Shown: positions 19,170 through 26,871 of the stretch, piece by piece
Layout of the letters: each line of letters starts with the position of its first letter
Numbering within the stretch: position 1 is the stretch's first letter
Assembly: GCF_002734215.1 (NCBI RefSeq)
Contig: NZ_NSEB01000015.1
Span: forward strand, 162,495-226,494
Reading direction: 5' to 3'
Source: Fredinandcohnia onubensis
GTDB lineage: Bacteria > Bacillota > Bacilli > Bacillales > Bacillaceae_L
DNA: 64,000 bases
Translations under genes and position numbers: made by a program
Notes under the pieces: model-generated
What the model saw: the letters and a program-made list of their open reading frames with translations, nothing else
The model's database searches: none
What the model was told of the DNA's origin: nothing

Positions 19170-19243
19170 GTTGATTCACCTCTCATGAGATTTTTGGATG
19201 TGATTAGTATGTCCATCTATTTACAACACATCCATCATGATAG

Positions 19244-20467
19244 CTATGCACCATGCTTGAGATTTTTTTCTACTTTTATCTTTCTTTCAAAATCATTTTT
19301 TTCGATTAAAAGGGAGACAAGAACACTACCTACAATCGCCCATAATGGGGCACCGATATGAAAGAAATTCACTCCAGACATTCCAATAATGAATGCGAAA
19401 AAGGCACCCATTTGAAACTTTGTATCGGAAAAAGCAATCTTAAGTGATGATAAGAGTACACCTATCATCGCTAAGCCTGCAATGGTACTCACAATTACAC
19501 CTGGCATCGCAATTACAAAAGGAACAACAAACGCTGCAAACACACCGAAGCTTGCAAATAAAACTCCATTTGATACAGAAGCAGCATATCGGCCTTCTTT
19601 TTTACCGGATTCGTCAGATGCGCAAATCGCAGTCATTGGCCCCGCAGTGTTAATCGCATGAGCTCCGAAAAAAGAGGCAATAAAACCAAAAATTGCGCCA
19701 ATGATGGCCATAGCACTAATTGGCGGTTTATATCCCTTTGCCATTAGAATTCCTGTTGTTTGTGCATTCTCTGTACAAATAATCAAGATTGCAAGGGGGA
19801 TAGAAAGAGAAATAATGGCGTTGAAGCTAAAGGTTGGAAGTTCTAGTTGAGGAAGCACAAACGAACTTTGTACATTTGAAAAATTAAACTCATTAATGAC
19901 AACGGCAAGGAGTACCGAGACGACTAACGCTGATAAAACAGGTGGTATTTTTTTGATGTATCGTGAGGATAACAAATAGACTAAGACGGCCGAACCTGCT
20001 AACAGAGGGGACACTTCAACAGAAGTAATCATCTCAATCGCAAATCGCATCATGACACCAACAATCATTCCCATAACGATTGGAACAGGTATCCAATTCA
20101 TCACTTTATCAATTAATCCTGTAACACCTAGTATAAGAACAATGAGGTTTGCTACAAGATAGGCGCCAATTGCTTCTTGTAATGAAAAATGCGACAAAGC
20201 ACCTGCCACTAGCACAGCACCAGCAATTGAATATGCCCCAGCAATCGGTTGTTTATATTTTAAAGATAAAAATAGACCCAATAAACCTCCGAAAAAATAA
20301 ACGGCAAATAACCAGCTGATCGTTTGTTCATGGGTTAAACCACCGCTTGATGCACCTCCGATAATAATCAGTGCAGGACCTGTACACCCGAAAATAGCTG
20401 CAACAACCCCTGAACTAATCGTATTAATGTTTAGATTACCGTAAAGATCCTTAACTCTACTTTTCAT
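19244..20467 (-). CDS. BenE-family benzoate/proton symporter-like protein
   Basis: 407 residues and ten or more hydrophobic segments. The pattern (SSGVVAAIFGCTGPALIIIGGASSGGL near the start, QPIAGAYSIAGAVLVAGAL, and NTAGPMTAICASDESGKKEGRYAASVSNG near 270-300) fits the BenE/YdcO benzoate transporter family. The start is ATG at 20467, with AAGGAGG eight bases upstream; codons further upstream to 20539 are open but unlikely. It is divergent from an enoyl-CoA hydratase gene, and its upstream region carries a copy of the motif shared with paaA, so it is probably the proton-coupled importer of the aromatic acid used by the neighbouring pathway. Confidence 0.85.
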   Translation of the reverse strand: MKSRVKDLYGNLNINTISSGVVAAIFGCTGPALIIIGGASSGGLTHEQTISWLFAVYFFGGLLGLFLSLKYKQPIAGAYSIAGAVLVAGALSHFSLQEAIGAYLVANLIVLILGVTGLIDKVMNWIPVPIVMGMIVGVMMRFAIEMITSVEVSPLLAGSAVLVYLLSSRYIKKIPPVLSALVVSVLLAVVINEFNFSNVQSSFVLPQLELPTFSFNAIISLSIPLAILIICTENAQTTGILMAKGYKPPISAMAIIGAIFGFIASFFGAHAINTAGPMTAICASDESGKKEGRYAASVSNGVLFASFGVFAAFVVPFVIAMPGVIVSTIAGLAMIGVLLSSLKIAFSDTKFQMGAFFAFIIGMSGVNFFHIGAPLWAIVGSVLVSLLIEKNDFERKIKVEKNLKHGA

Positions 20468-20527
20468 TTTAACCTCCTTGATTCTCAAGATATCCACGTT
20501 TCTAATAGAGCTTATGTATTTAGTTTC

Positions 20528-20576
20528 ATAATACCACAATCTAAAATAAAAATTACGTATTTTTTACGAACGTTTT
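20528..20576 (-). promoter_or_regulatory. BenE-gene promoter with candidate PaaX operator
   Basis: Read on the minus strand, AAAACG-N13-CGTAAT (20576-20552) precedes an extended -10, TGG-TATTAT (20536-20528). The motif would overlap the -35 position. The same half-sites with the same 13-bp A-rich spacer occur at 20695-20719 and 24699-24723. Confidence 0.6.
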
Positions 20577-20657
20577 AAAAACCTTCAAAAAGGTAGAATG
20601 GAAGAGTATTTAAGAGAAAAGATATTATTTTTCCGCGAAAATGAGTCATTTACAGGT

Positions 20658-20686
20658 TTGATAATTTAAAAAAGATTCAGTATATT
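20658..20686 (+). promoter_or_regulatory. SigA promoter of the first enoyl-CoA hydratase gene
   Basis: TTGATA (20658-20663), 17-bp spacer, TATATT (20681-20686). Transcription should begin near 20693, immediately before the operator-like motif. Confidence 0.7.
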
Positions 20687-20694
20687 TTAAATTA

Positions 20695-20719
20695 ATTACG
20701 AAAGATTAAAAAACGTAAT
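20695..20719 (+). promoter_or_regulatory. Candidate PaaX operator (ATTACG-N13-CGTAAT)
   Basis: ATTACG (20695-20700) and CGTAAT (20714-20719) form a perfect 6-bp inverted repeat around an A-rich 13-bp spacer, positioned at about +2 to +26 of the predicted transcript. Same geometry as the paaA downstream site. Confidence 0.65.
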
Positions 20720-20744
20720 ACATAATTCTAGGAGGTAATGAAGA

Positions 20745-21542
20745 ATGACAACTACAGTAAATGAAACAAAAACATTAACAGTAAAGAAAGCTAATGGGAT
20801 CGCTGAAGTTCACATTCATGTAAACAAAACAAACTCTTATGACCTCGACTATTACAAAGAATTAAATGCTGCGATTGATGACATTCGTTTTGACAACGAC
20901 ATTAAAGTAGCAGTACTAATGAGTGATATGCCAAAATTCTTCTCAGCAGGAGCTAACATTAATTTCTTAAAATCAGCTGAACCACGATTTAAAACACAGT
21001 TCTGCTTATTCTGTAACGAAACATTAGATAAAATTGCACGCTCTCCGCAAATCTGGATTGCTTGTTTAGAGGGCCACACAGTTGGTGGCGGTTTAGAAAT
21101 GGCTCTAGCTTGTGACCTTCGTTTCATGGGAGACCAAGCAGGTAAAATTGGACTTCCTGAAGTTTCTCTTGGTGTATTAGCAGGTACAGGTGGTACTCAA
21201 CGTCTTGCTCGTCAAGTTGGACACTCAAAAGCTCTTGATCTGAATATCACAGGTGAAACGTTAACACCTCAAGAAGCACTAGATATTAAGCTAGTAGATC
21301 GCGTGTTTCCACAAGAAGAAACAAGAGCGAAAACATTAGAATACGCAGAAAAGATCGCGAACAGCGCAAGTTATGCAACTTCTAACATTAAGCTATCAAT
21401 CATGAATGGAAAGGAAATGCCGCTAAACGTAGCCATCCGTTATGAGGGTGAGCTTCAAAACTTATTATTCCGTTCACAAGATGCTCAGGAAGGCTTAAGT
21501 GCGTTCATCGAAAAGCGTGAAGCGAACTGGAGTGGAAAATAA
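20745..21542 (+). CDS. Enoyl-CoA hydratase/isomerase, copy 1
   Basis: Crotonase-family protein, 265 residues. The oxyanion-hole segment SAGANINFL lies near 67-75. Both canonical glutamates are present, in GGGLEMALA (near 119) and GLPEVSLGVLAGTGGTQRLA (near 139), so hydratase activity is expected. In phenylacetate catabolism such enzymes (PaaF/PaaG) act on the ring-opened or isomerised CoA esters. It is a monocistronic unit, with its own promoter, operator motif and terminators. A near-identical paralogue lies at 31542-32336 inside the main operon. GGAGG lies nine bases before the ATG. Confidence 0.9.
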   Translation: MTTTVNETKTLTVKKANGIAEVHIHVNKTNSYDLDYYKELNAAIDDIRFDNDIKVAVLMSDMPKFFSAGANINFLKSAEPRFKTQFCLFCNETLDKIARSPQIWIACLEGHTVGGGLEMALACDLRFMGDQAGKIGLPEVSLGVLAGTGGTQRLARQVGHSKALDLNITGETLTPQEALDIKLVDRVFPQEETRAKTLEYAEKIANSASYATSNIKLSIMNGKEMPLNVAIRYEGELQNLLFRSQDAQEGLSAFIEKREANWSGK

Positions 21543-21558
21543 ATCCAACTGAATCTAT

Positions 21559-21590
21559 AGCGATGCCGGAAATTCCGGTATCGCTCTTTT
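21559..21590 (+). terminator. Terminator of hydratase copy 1
   Basis: AGCGATGCCGGAA (21559-21571) pairs with TTCCGGTATCGCT (21573-21585, one G-T pair), followed by CTTTT. Confidence 0.9.
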
Positions 21591-21624
21591 AAAATAGCCT
21601 ACTAACTTCAAATTAATTATCTTT

Positions 21625-21656
21625 AAGGCTCGGCGACCTTCGCGAGCCTTTTAGTT
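21625..21656 (+). terminator. Second terminator-like hairpin
   Basis: AAGGCTCG (21625-21632) pairs with CGAGCCTT (21643-21650), followed by TTAGTTT. It backs up the hairpin at 21559-21590. Confidence 0.65.
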
Positions 21657-21660
21657 TATA

Positions 21661-21786
21661 ATGTCTAGTTTCAGGCGCCATCGGCTCTCTGGTCTAAGCC
21701 AATCGCTTCGGAAGGTAAAAGGCACCTTCTGTCAGCGCTCGTCTTATGCTTGTCGCCTAAAGCTGAGCGCCTTGCACTTTTCTAAT
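21661..21786. repeat. Dispersed foldback intergenic element
   Basis: A GC-richer block of about 125 bp, starting TGTCTAGTTTCAGGCGCC and ending GAGCGCCTTGCACTTTTCT, with internal complementary parts (GAAGGT/ACCTTC, AAGC/GCTT, GGCGC/GCGCC). From memory, blocks with these ends (TGTCTAG...GCGC...CTTTTCT) are common between genes in Bacillus genomes. Here it ends only about 13 bp before the thioesterase start codon, so it would lie in that gene's leader. Confidence 0.6.
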
Positions 21787-21799
21787 AGGGGGATGAAAT

Positions 21800-22249
21800 G
21801 TGAGATCAAATGAATTTCAAGTTATTGTAAACTGGGGAGACACAGATAAAGCGGGTATTGTATACTACCCAAATTACTTTAAATGGTTCGACATCGCGGG
21901 TCACCAATTTTTTAGAAGCTGTGGCTTGTCACCGAACACATTAGAAGAAGAACGTCAAATTATCCTGCCAATGCTTGATGCAAGATGTAGCTTTGAAAAA
22001 ACATTATTATATGATGATATTATTACCATTAAAACTCAGGTTGAAGAAATTAAAACAAAAACAATCAAGCTACGGCATGAGGTATATAGAGGGGAAACAC
22101 GAACAGGACATGGATATGAAATTAGAGGGTGGGTAAAACAAACGCCATCTGAAATTAAAGCAGTCCCAATACCTGAGGACGTATTAGCCATTCTTAAAGA
22201 AGACCTCCACACAAATGAATCAGGAAAAAGACCACTTTTTAATGCATAA
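21800..22249 (+). CDS. Hotdog-fold acyl-CoA thioesterase (4HBT/YbgC family)
   Basis: 149 residues. The N-terminal WGDTDKAGIVYYPNYFKWFD is the signature of 4-hydroxybenzoyl-CoA-type thioesterases, and the Asp of DKAG (near 17) is the catalytic residue in the family. A thioesterase in phenylacetate clusters (as PaaI or the YbgC type) is thought to recover CoA from dead-end aromatic CoA esters. GTG start with AGGGGG upstream. Probably transcribed with paaX, 65 bp downstream. Confidence 0.85.
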   Translation: MRSNEFQVIVNWGDTDKAGIVYYPNYFKWFDIAGHQFFRSCGLSPNTLEEERQIILPMLDARCSFEKTLLYDDIITIKTQVEEIKTKTIKLRHEVYRGETRTGHGYEIRGWVKQTPSEIKAVPIPEDVLAILKEDLHTNESGKRPLFNA

Positions 22250-22314
22250 TCTCCAAAATCCTCTATAATAAAAGTAAAAATATTGAAAAATAATAATAAG
22301 TGTGGTGACGTTCG

Positions 22315-23187
22315 ATGAAACCAAGGTCCTTAATGTTTACATTATATGGTGAATATATTAAATATTATGGAGGAGAAATTTGGGTTGGTAGCTTAATTGA
22401 ATTGATGAAACAGTTTGGGATCTCCGAATCGTCTGTAAGAGGCGCGTTATTTCGGATGGTCCAAAATAATTTACTGGAAGTACGAAAAGTAGGAAAGAAA
22501 AGCTATTATTCCGCTACTTCAAAAGGTCGAGTTGATGAGGGGGTAAATAGGGTATATGCCACTCAAAACCACATTTGGGATCAGCAGTGGAGAATACTTA
22601 CGTATTCGTTTCCTGAGGAAAAGCGAGAGATTCGAAATAAAATCCGCAAAGAACTGATTTGGACCGGATTTGGCAACCTTACGAATAGTACATTGGTGAC
22701 GCCTAATCCAGTTGAGGACCAAGTGACAGAAATGATTAAGGCAAACGGAATTGAGGAATATGTGTTTTTATTTACGTCATCCTCAATTGTTTCACATGAT
22801 AACCAAAGTATTATCGATATCGGTTGGGATTTAAATTTGGTGAAAGATGAATATCAAACTTTTATTGATAAGTTTACACCTAAATTTGAGGAACTTCGTG
22901 AAAAAGCATTAAACAACACTTTAAAGGATGAGGAATGTTTTATTGAGAAAACGGTGTTAGTGCATGAGTATCGGAAATTCCTTTTCCAGGATCCAGGTTT
23001 CCCAAGAGATTTACTCCCAGAAGGATGGATTGGCATAAAGGCTCGAGAGTTATTCTGGAATATACATCAGCTTTTATCTATTCCATCAATCCGCTATTTT
23101 GAGTCTGTCTTTGAGGGAGCTCCAGATCGTGAAATCCATATTGAACGTGATAAAGCAATCAATCCTTTTGGAGAAATCTACATTTAA
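22315..23187 (+). CDS. paaX: PaaX-family transcriptional repressor
   Basis: 290 residues. The N-terminal helix-turn-helix (KPRSLMFTLYGEYIKYYGGEIWVGSLIELMKQFGISESSVRGALFRM, cut here as residues 2-47) and the mid and C-terminal regions (W-x2-LTYSFPEEKREIR near 97, LFWNIHQLL near 245) fit the PaaX family. These repressors are released by phenylacetyl-CoA in enteric bacteria. It lies among catabolic genes and is the obvious candidate to bind the ATTACG-N13-CGTAAT motif found at three promoter regions here. ATG start, with GTGGTG as a weak ribosome binding site. Confidence 0.9.
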   Translation: MKPRSLMFTLYGEYIKYYGGEIWVGSLIELMKQFGISESSVRGALFRMVQNNLLEVRKVGKKSYYSATSKGRVDEGVNRVYATQNHIWDQQWRILTYSFPEEKREIRNKIRKELIWTGFGNLTNSTLVTPNPVEDQVTEMIKANGIEEYVFLFTSSSIVSHDNQSIIDIGWDLNLVKDEYQTFIDKFTPKFEELREKALNNTLKDEECFIEKTVLVHEYRKFLFQDPGFPRDLLPEGWIGIKARELFWNIHQLLSIPSIRYFESVFEGAPDREIHIERDKAINPFGEIYI

Positions 23188-23199
23188 CAGGGGTGAGCC

Positions 23200-24159
23200 A
23201 TGAATATTGAAAAAATTGAATTTGGCGGCTATCGGATTGGGATTCCAGTTCCGTTTCCGATGAAGTATGTTTACTGTTATCTTTTTAAACAAAATGATGG
23301 CTATTGTCTGATTGATATAGGGTTAAATTACTCTGCTGCACGAGATGCTTGGCAAGAGGTTTTTGATCACTTAGGAATTACTTTTAGTGATGTTCATACA
23401 ATTTATCTCACACACTTCCATCCAGATCACTCTGGTCTTTCCGGCTGGATGCAAGAACAAACAGGTGCTGACCTTTTTATGAATGAAGTGGATGCAGCCA
23501 TGATTGAGCGTGTTTGGGGTGAGGGGAGCATCCAGGTTGCGAGAATGAAAGAAATGGTCTTGCAGCATGGAGTTCCTGAAGATTTAGCTAATGGAATCGC
23601 AGACCATATGGATAAATTACATAAGAATGTTCTCCCACTACCTGTTGTAAAACCAATTGGAGCTACAATTGAGTTTGGTGATCAACAATGGTCTGTGATC
23701 CACACGCCTGGACATAGTGAGGGTCATGTTTGTTTTTTTCATGAAAAAGAAGGTATCTTAATTGGCGGCGATCATATACTCGAAAAAATCACACCGAATA
23801 TTAGTGTATGGCCCGGTGCTAGCCAGCATCCATTACATGAATATATTGATTCATTACGTAAAGTTAGGAAATATCCGATAAAAAAAATATACTCTGCTCA
23901 TCATTCGCCGGTTCTAAATGTAACTGAACGAATTGACGAGCTCATCCAGCATCACGAAGAGCGTCTAGATTATATTGAAAGTTTGGCCGACCATAAAACG
24001 ACATATGAGATTGCGAAGGTTTTGTTCTCCCATAGAGAACTCAACCCTCACCAATGGCGTTTTGCTATTGCAGAAACGATTGCGCACTTAAACTATTTAG
24101 AACGCGAAGGCAGAGTTGCGAAACTTAAGCAAGATCCTATAATTTATATTCAAAGTTGA
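23200..24159 (+). CDS. MBL-fold metallohydrolase
   Basis: 319 residues. Metallo-beta-lactamase fold with the metal motif HFHPDHSG near 71-78, further ligands in HTPGHSEGH near 168-176, GGDH near 188 and HH near 232, and a C-terminal helical domain of about 75 residues that resembles those of bacterial BVU-type hydrolases in aromatic clusters. It starts 12 bp after paaX, with AGGGGTG upstream, so it is co-transcribed with it. A thioesterase or glyoxalase-II-like role on a CoA ester is plausible but not shown. Confidence 0.85.
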   Translation: MNIEKIEFGGYRIGIPVPFPMKYVYCYLFKQNDGYCLIDIGLNYSAARDAWQEVFDHLGITFSDVHTIYLTHFHPDHSGLSGWMQEQTGADLFMNEVDAAMIERVWGEGSIQVARMKEMVLQHGVPEDLANGIADHMDKLHKNVLPLPVVKPIGATIEFGDQQWSVIHTPGHSEGHVCFFHEKEGILIGGDHILEKITPNISVWPGASQHPLHEYIDSLRKVRKYPIKKIYSAHHSPVLNVTERIDELIQHHEERLDYIESLADHKTTYEIAKVLFSHRELNPHQWRFAIAETIAHLNYLEREGRVAKLKQDPIIYIQS

Positions 24160-24197
24160 TGCACTACTAGGAAAATATCAAATATAGATTAGGTAGG

Positions 24198-24239
24198 AAC
24201 CCAAGGTTGTTAGTAGAATAACAATCTTGGGTTTTTGTT
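24198..24239 (+). terminator. Terminator after the paaX-MBL operon
   Basis: AACCCAAGGTTGTTA (24198-24212) pairs almost fully with TAACAATCTTGGGTT (24219-24233), followed by TTTGTTT. Confidence 0.9.
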
Positions 24240-24284
24240 TTGAAATAGAGTTTTGAGTGAAGACCTGAACGGAATAGTTACTCG

Positions 24285-24570
24285 TTCGGAAAGTCCTTCA
24301 TAGCCGTGATGAAGGCCCGGGCGGAACGAGTGCGTACACGTAAAGTCCTTCCCGCCGATGAAGGGGAAAACGCATCTGATCTACGCACGAAATCCTCTTC
24401 ATAGCCTTGATGAAGAGGAAAGCGATTCGAAAATTCATATCAAGTCCCCTTCATAACCTCGATGAAGAGGAAAACCCAGCGACCTTCAGCCCAAATCCTC
24501 TTCATAACCCCAATGAAGAGGAAACCGTAACGACTTCCCGTGCCCAATCCCCTTCATCCCAAGAACAACC
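24285..24570. repeat. Tandem hairpin array, about 52-bp period, six units
   Basis: Unit starts lie near 24292, 24344, 24391, 24443, 24494 and 24546. In most units CCTTCAT or CCTCTTCAT faces ATGAAGG or ATGAAGAGG across a short AxCC loop. The flanking stem bases change together in the middle units (TCCTCTTCAT with ATGAAGAGGA), which keeps a longer hairpin, while the linkers of about 22 bases vary. It is the same family as 1-166. It lies between the paaX-MBL terminator and the paaA control region. A 76-codon open frame here is made of these repeats and is not a gene. Confidence 0.8.
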
Positions 24571-24618
24571 CGCGGGCATACAAAACAACTACCATAACAA
24601 CAAACTACATCACCATTC

Positions 24619-24643
24619 ATTACGAATTTTAATTTAACGTCTA
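24619..24643. promoter_or_regulatory. Upstream candidate PaaX operator at paaA
   Basis: ATTACG (24619-24624), 13-bp A/T spacer, CGTCTA (24638-24643). One half matches exactly and the other only in CGT. It is centred about 66 bp upstream of the predicted paaA start, and 80 bp from the downstream site. Confidence 0.5.
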
Positions 24644-24661
24644 AAAAACATTATAAATATG

Positions 24662-24690
24662 TTGACAAACAATTTAAAATATTCTATATT
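24662..24690 (+). promoter_or_regulatory. SigA promoter of the paaA operon
   Basis: TTGACA (24662-24667), 17-bp spacer, TATATT (24685-24690): a near-consensus promoter. Predicted start near 24697. Confidence 0.8.
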
Positions 24691-24698
24691 ACATATTA

Positions 24699-24723
24699 TA
24701 AACGATAGTTAAAAAAACGTAAT
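24699..24723 (+). promoter_or_regulatory. Downstream candidate PaaX operator at paaA
   Basis: TAAACG (24699-24704), 13-bp spacer ending in seven A, CGTAAT (24718-24723). It lies over the first transcribed bases, exactly as at 20695-20719. Confidence 0.65.
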
Positions 24724-24741
24724 ACAAAGAGGTGTTCATTG

Positions 24742-25683
24742 ATGAGTATAAAAGAGGCTGAGGTATTACTGGAAAAGGTTCAAAATGGATTTATTGTGGA
24801 GCGCATGGAGGATATGAATGACGAATATTTGAAAGCGCTAAAACAAACACTCGCGATTGTAGGAGATACAGAACTTCTTAGTGTCCCACCATTATTAACA
24901 GTCTACGATCAAGCCCCAAACTTAAACTATAAAATTACCGCTCTAGCAGTTATGCAAGATGAAATCGGTCATGCTCATATCGCTTACCGTTTGTTGGAAG
25001 ACCTTGGTGAAGATATTGATGAAATGCTCTACCGCCGACCGGCCAACCGTTGGAAAAATCCATACGCGTTTGATTTTAAATTAGACAACTGGGTTGAATT
25101 AGGCGTCTTTAACGGATTATTTGATCGTTCTGGATATACGCTTTTAGGTGATGCATACGAACACACCTCCTATGGACCTTGGAAACGTGCACTTGTAAAG
25201 GTTGATAAGGAGGAATTATTCCACCTTCGTAATGGTGAGATCATTATGAAAAATGCGATGAAGAACCCGGAAACAGCGAAGCAAGTACAAAAAGCTGTGG
25301 ATTGGATGTTCCTAATGGCACTCGAATTCTTCGGTGTTGCAGATAACCTAAAGAGCCGTTCAGCGCAATTGGATTACCGATTAAAAGGGCGAACCAATGA
25401 TGAACTAAGACAAAAATGGTTGTCAACGGCTGTTCCGTTCTGTGAGTCAATCGGAGTGAAAGTTCCAGCTCATTACGATGAAGACCAAGGAAAATATGTG
25501 ATTGATGTACCATTCCCTTGTAAATTTGATGCTGAAAACAAGAAATGGTTAACAGACCAACCGGATACATGGGAAGGTGCAATCGAGCGCTTTAAGCAAA
25601 GAGGTCCTCAGAACCAAGAATTTGTTACTCGCATCCAAAAGGGAGTTTGGGAGTTAGAAGCAATGAGAGCAGAGGAGGCATAA
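24742..25683 (+). CDS. paaA: Phenylacetyl-CoA 1,2-epoxidase catalytic subunit PaaA
   Basis: 313 residues. A ferritin-like diiron protein with QDEIGHAH near residues 72-79 and KEELFHLRNGE near 156-166 as the two ExxH half-sites. In the PaaABCE complex it epoxidises the ring of phenylacetyl-CoA. NPYAFDFKLDNWVELGVFNGLFDRSGY is typical of the family. The start is ATG at 24742, with AGAGGTG six bases upstream; the preceding TTG at 24739 is too close to that site. It is the first gene of a tightly packed operon with two candidate operators and a strong promoter. Confidence 0.93.
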   Translation: MSIKEAEVLLEKVQNGFIVERMEDMNDEYLKALKQTLAIVGDTELLSVPPLLTVYDQAPNLNYKITALAVMQDEIGHAHIAYRLLEDLGEDIDEMLYRRPANRWKNPYAFDFKLDNWVELGVFNGLFDRSGYTLLGDAYEHTSYGPWKRALVKVDKEELFHLRNGEIIMKNAMKNPETAKQVQKAVDWMFLMALEFFGVADNLKSRSAQLDYRLKGRTNDELRQKWLSTAVPFCESIGVKVPAHYDEDQGKYVIDVPFPCKFDAENKKWLTDQPDTWEGAIERFKQRGPQNQEFVTRIQKGVWELEAMRAEEA

Positions 25684-25685
25684 AC

Positions 25686-26015
25686 ATGAGTGGAATTATC
25701 CAAAAAGAACAAACAACAAAGTATTGGGATGCTCTTAAAGAAGTAATGGATCCTGAGTTTCCAATCAGTGTTGTGGATATGGGGCTAATTTATAACATTA
25801 CCCAAAACGAAAGTGAATTAGAAGTTGAAATGACATACACCTCCACTGGTTGCGCTTGTATGCAGTGGATTGAAAACGATATCAAAGAACGTTTGTTGAA
25901 AGAAGAAGAGGTGGAGGAAGTTAAGATTCAGGTCGTTTGGGATCCACCTTGGACGACAGCAAACCTAAGCGAAGAAGGAAAGAAAAAATTAAAGCACTGG
26001 GGGGTAAGTTCATGA
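25686..26015 (+). CDS. paaD: PaaD DUF59 (MIP18-like) domain protein
   Basis: 109 residues. The DUF59 pattern VMDPEFPISVVDMGLIYNI, the TSTGCACMQWIENDI region and VVWDPPWTTANLSEEGKKKL near the end are those of the N-terminal part of PaaD, a factor thought to help mature the epoxidase. E. coli PaaD continues into a Cys4 zinc ribbon. This protein stops right after the DUF59 domain, and the ribbon is encoded separately at 26861-27025. ATG at 25686 with GAGGAGG upstream, 2 bp after paaA. Confidence 0.88.
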   Translation: MSGIIQKEQTTKYWDALKEVMDPEFPISVVDMGLIYNITQNESELEVEMTYTSTGCACMQWIENDIKERLLKEEEVEEVKIQVVWDPPWTTANLSEEGKKKLKHWGVSS

Positions 26016-26236
26016 CGGTAGACGTTGCAAAAAAACATGATTACCTTCTTCTCACTCGAATCAATCGTGGAGATGAACTTATTCATGTGGGAACATTCAA
26101 GGCAGTTAATGATGATTTAGCCAAGATTTATGCCCAACATATTTATGACGAAGAAGACTGGGTAGAAATGTATGTTGTTAAAAAAGAAGCTCTTGTTTGT
26201 GTTCGAAGCCCAGAACCATTATTTGCAAAGGAGTGA
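26012..26236 (+). CDS. paaB: Phenylacetyl-CoA epoxidase subunit PaaB
   Basis: 74 residues, shorter than the roughly 95 of E. coli PaaB. KKHDYLLLTRINRGDELIHVGTF, cut here as residues 6-28, followed by AVNDDLAKIYAQHIYDEEDWVEMYVV, fits the PaaB fold: beta strands, a helix, and a strand with a W-x-E/V-V pattern. PaaB bridges PaaA-PaaC pairs in the complex. Its ATG overlaps the preceding paaD stop (ATGA), which suggests translational coupling. The GGGGTAAG upstream is only a weak ribosome binding site. The frame is open back to 25937, inside paaD. Confidence 0.85.
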   Translation: MTVDVAKKHDYLLLTRINRGDELIHVGTFKAVNDDLAKIYAQHIYDEEDWVEMYVVKKEALVCVRSPEPLFAKE

Positions 26237-26241
26237 GACTA

Positions 26242-26871
26242 ATGTCTAAGGAACATATTTCATTAATAGAACTTGGTGAAACAATTGCTGATAATAAGTT
26301 TATTTTAGGTGACCGATTAGTTGAAATCGGTATCAGCGGACCAACATTAGAAGGAACGCTTTCATCGATTGCAATGGCGCAGCAGGAACTAGGACATTCA
26401 AGACTGCTTTATCGCTGGGTTTCTGATTTATCGGGTGTTAAGTCCGAAGTTAAGCATCAAACCGGAAAAGCATTTCAACAAAATGTTGAGATTCGGAATT
26501 GGATTGAACTAATCGCTGGAATCTACGTAACAAATGTAGCAGTTGATTTAGTTATGAGAGCCATGATTGAGGCGAATAATCCAAATGTGAATCCTCCTTT
26601 CACAAAAATGTTAAAGGAGCAGCAAGAACATCTCATTTATTCACGGAGTTGGTGTGAGCAACTTCTACTTGATAAAGGTTCAATTCCGAGAAGAACGAAA
26701 GAAGCCATTTCGAAAACAGCACAAGATGCGAAAGAATGGTTAATTAAAGTAGAAAATGATATGTACTTTGTCACAGAAAATATTATTCCGAAGGATGCTA
26801 GATTGGTAGAGCAATTTGATGCAACAATCCAAGAAGTCTTAAAGGATGTGGCAAAGCAACATGTCGGCTAA
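26242..26871 (+). CDS. paaC: Phenylacetyl-CoA epoxidase structural subunit PaaC
   Basis: 209 residues. A ferritin-like helical protein homologous to PaaA, with QQELGHSRLLYRW near 49-61 and KEQQEHLIYSRSWCEQL near 124-140. PaaC is the non-catalytic partner that supports PaaA. The start is ATG at 26242 with AAAGGAGTG upstream, 5 bp after paaB. Its 3' end overlaps the zinc-ribbon gene by 11 bp. Confidence 0.9.
   Translation: MSKEHISLIELGETIADNKFILGDRLVEIGISGPTLEGTLSSIAMAQQELGHSRLLYRWVSDLSGVKSEVKHQTGKAFQQNVEIRNWIELIAGIYVTNVAVDLVMRAMIEANNPNVNPPFTKMLKEQQEHLIYSRSWCEQLLLDKGSIPRRTKEAISKTAQDAKEWLIKVENDMYFVTENIIPKDARLVEQFDATIQEVLKDVAKQHVG

Noticed and set aside
24285-24570. CRISPR-like reading of the hairpin array
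   Set aside because: Repeats are imperfect, arms differ between units, linkers are about 22 bases and there are no cas genes in the window.
24407-24637. 76-codon open frame
   Set aside because: Composed of the 52-bp repeat units, and its end overlaps a candidate operator; no ribosome binding site.
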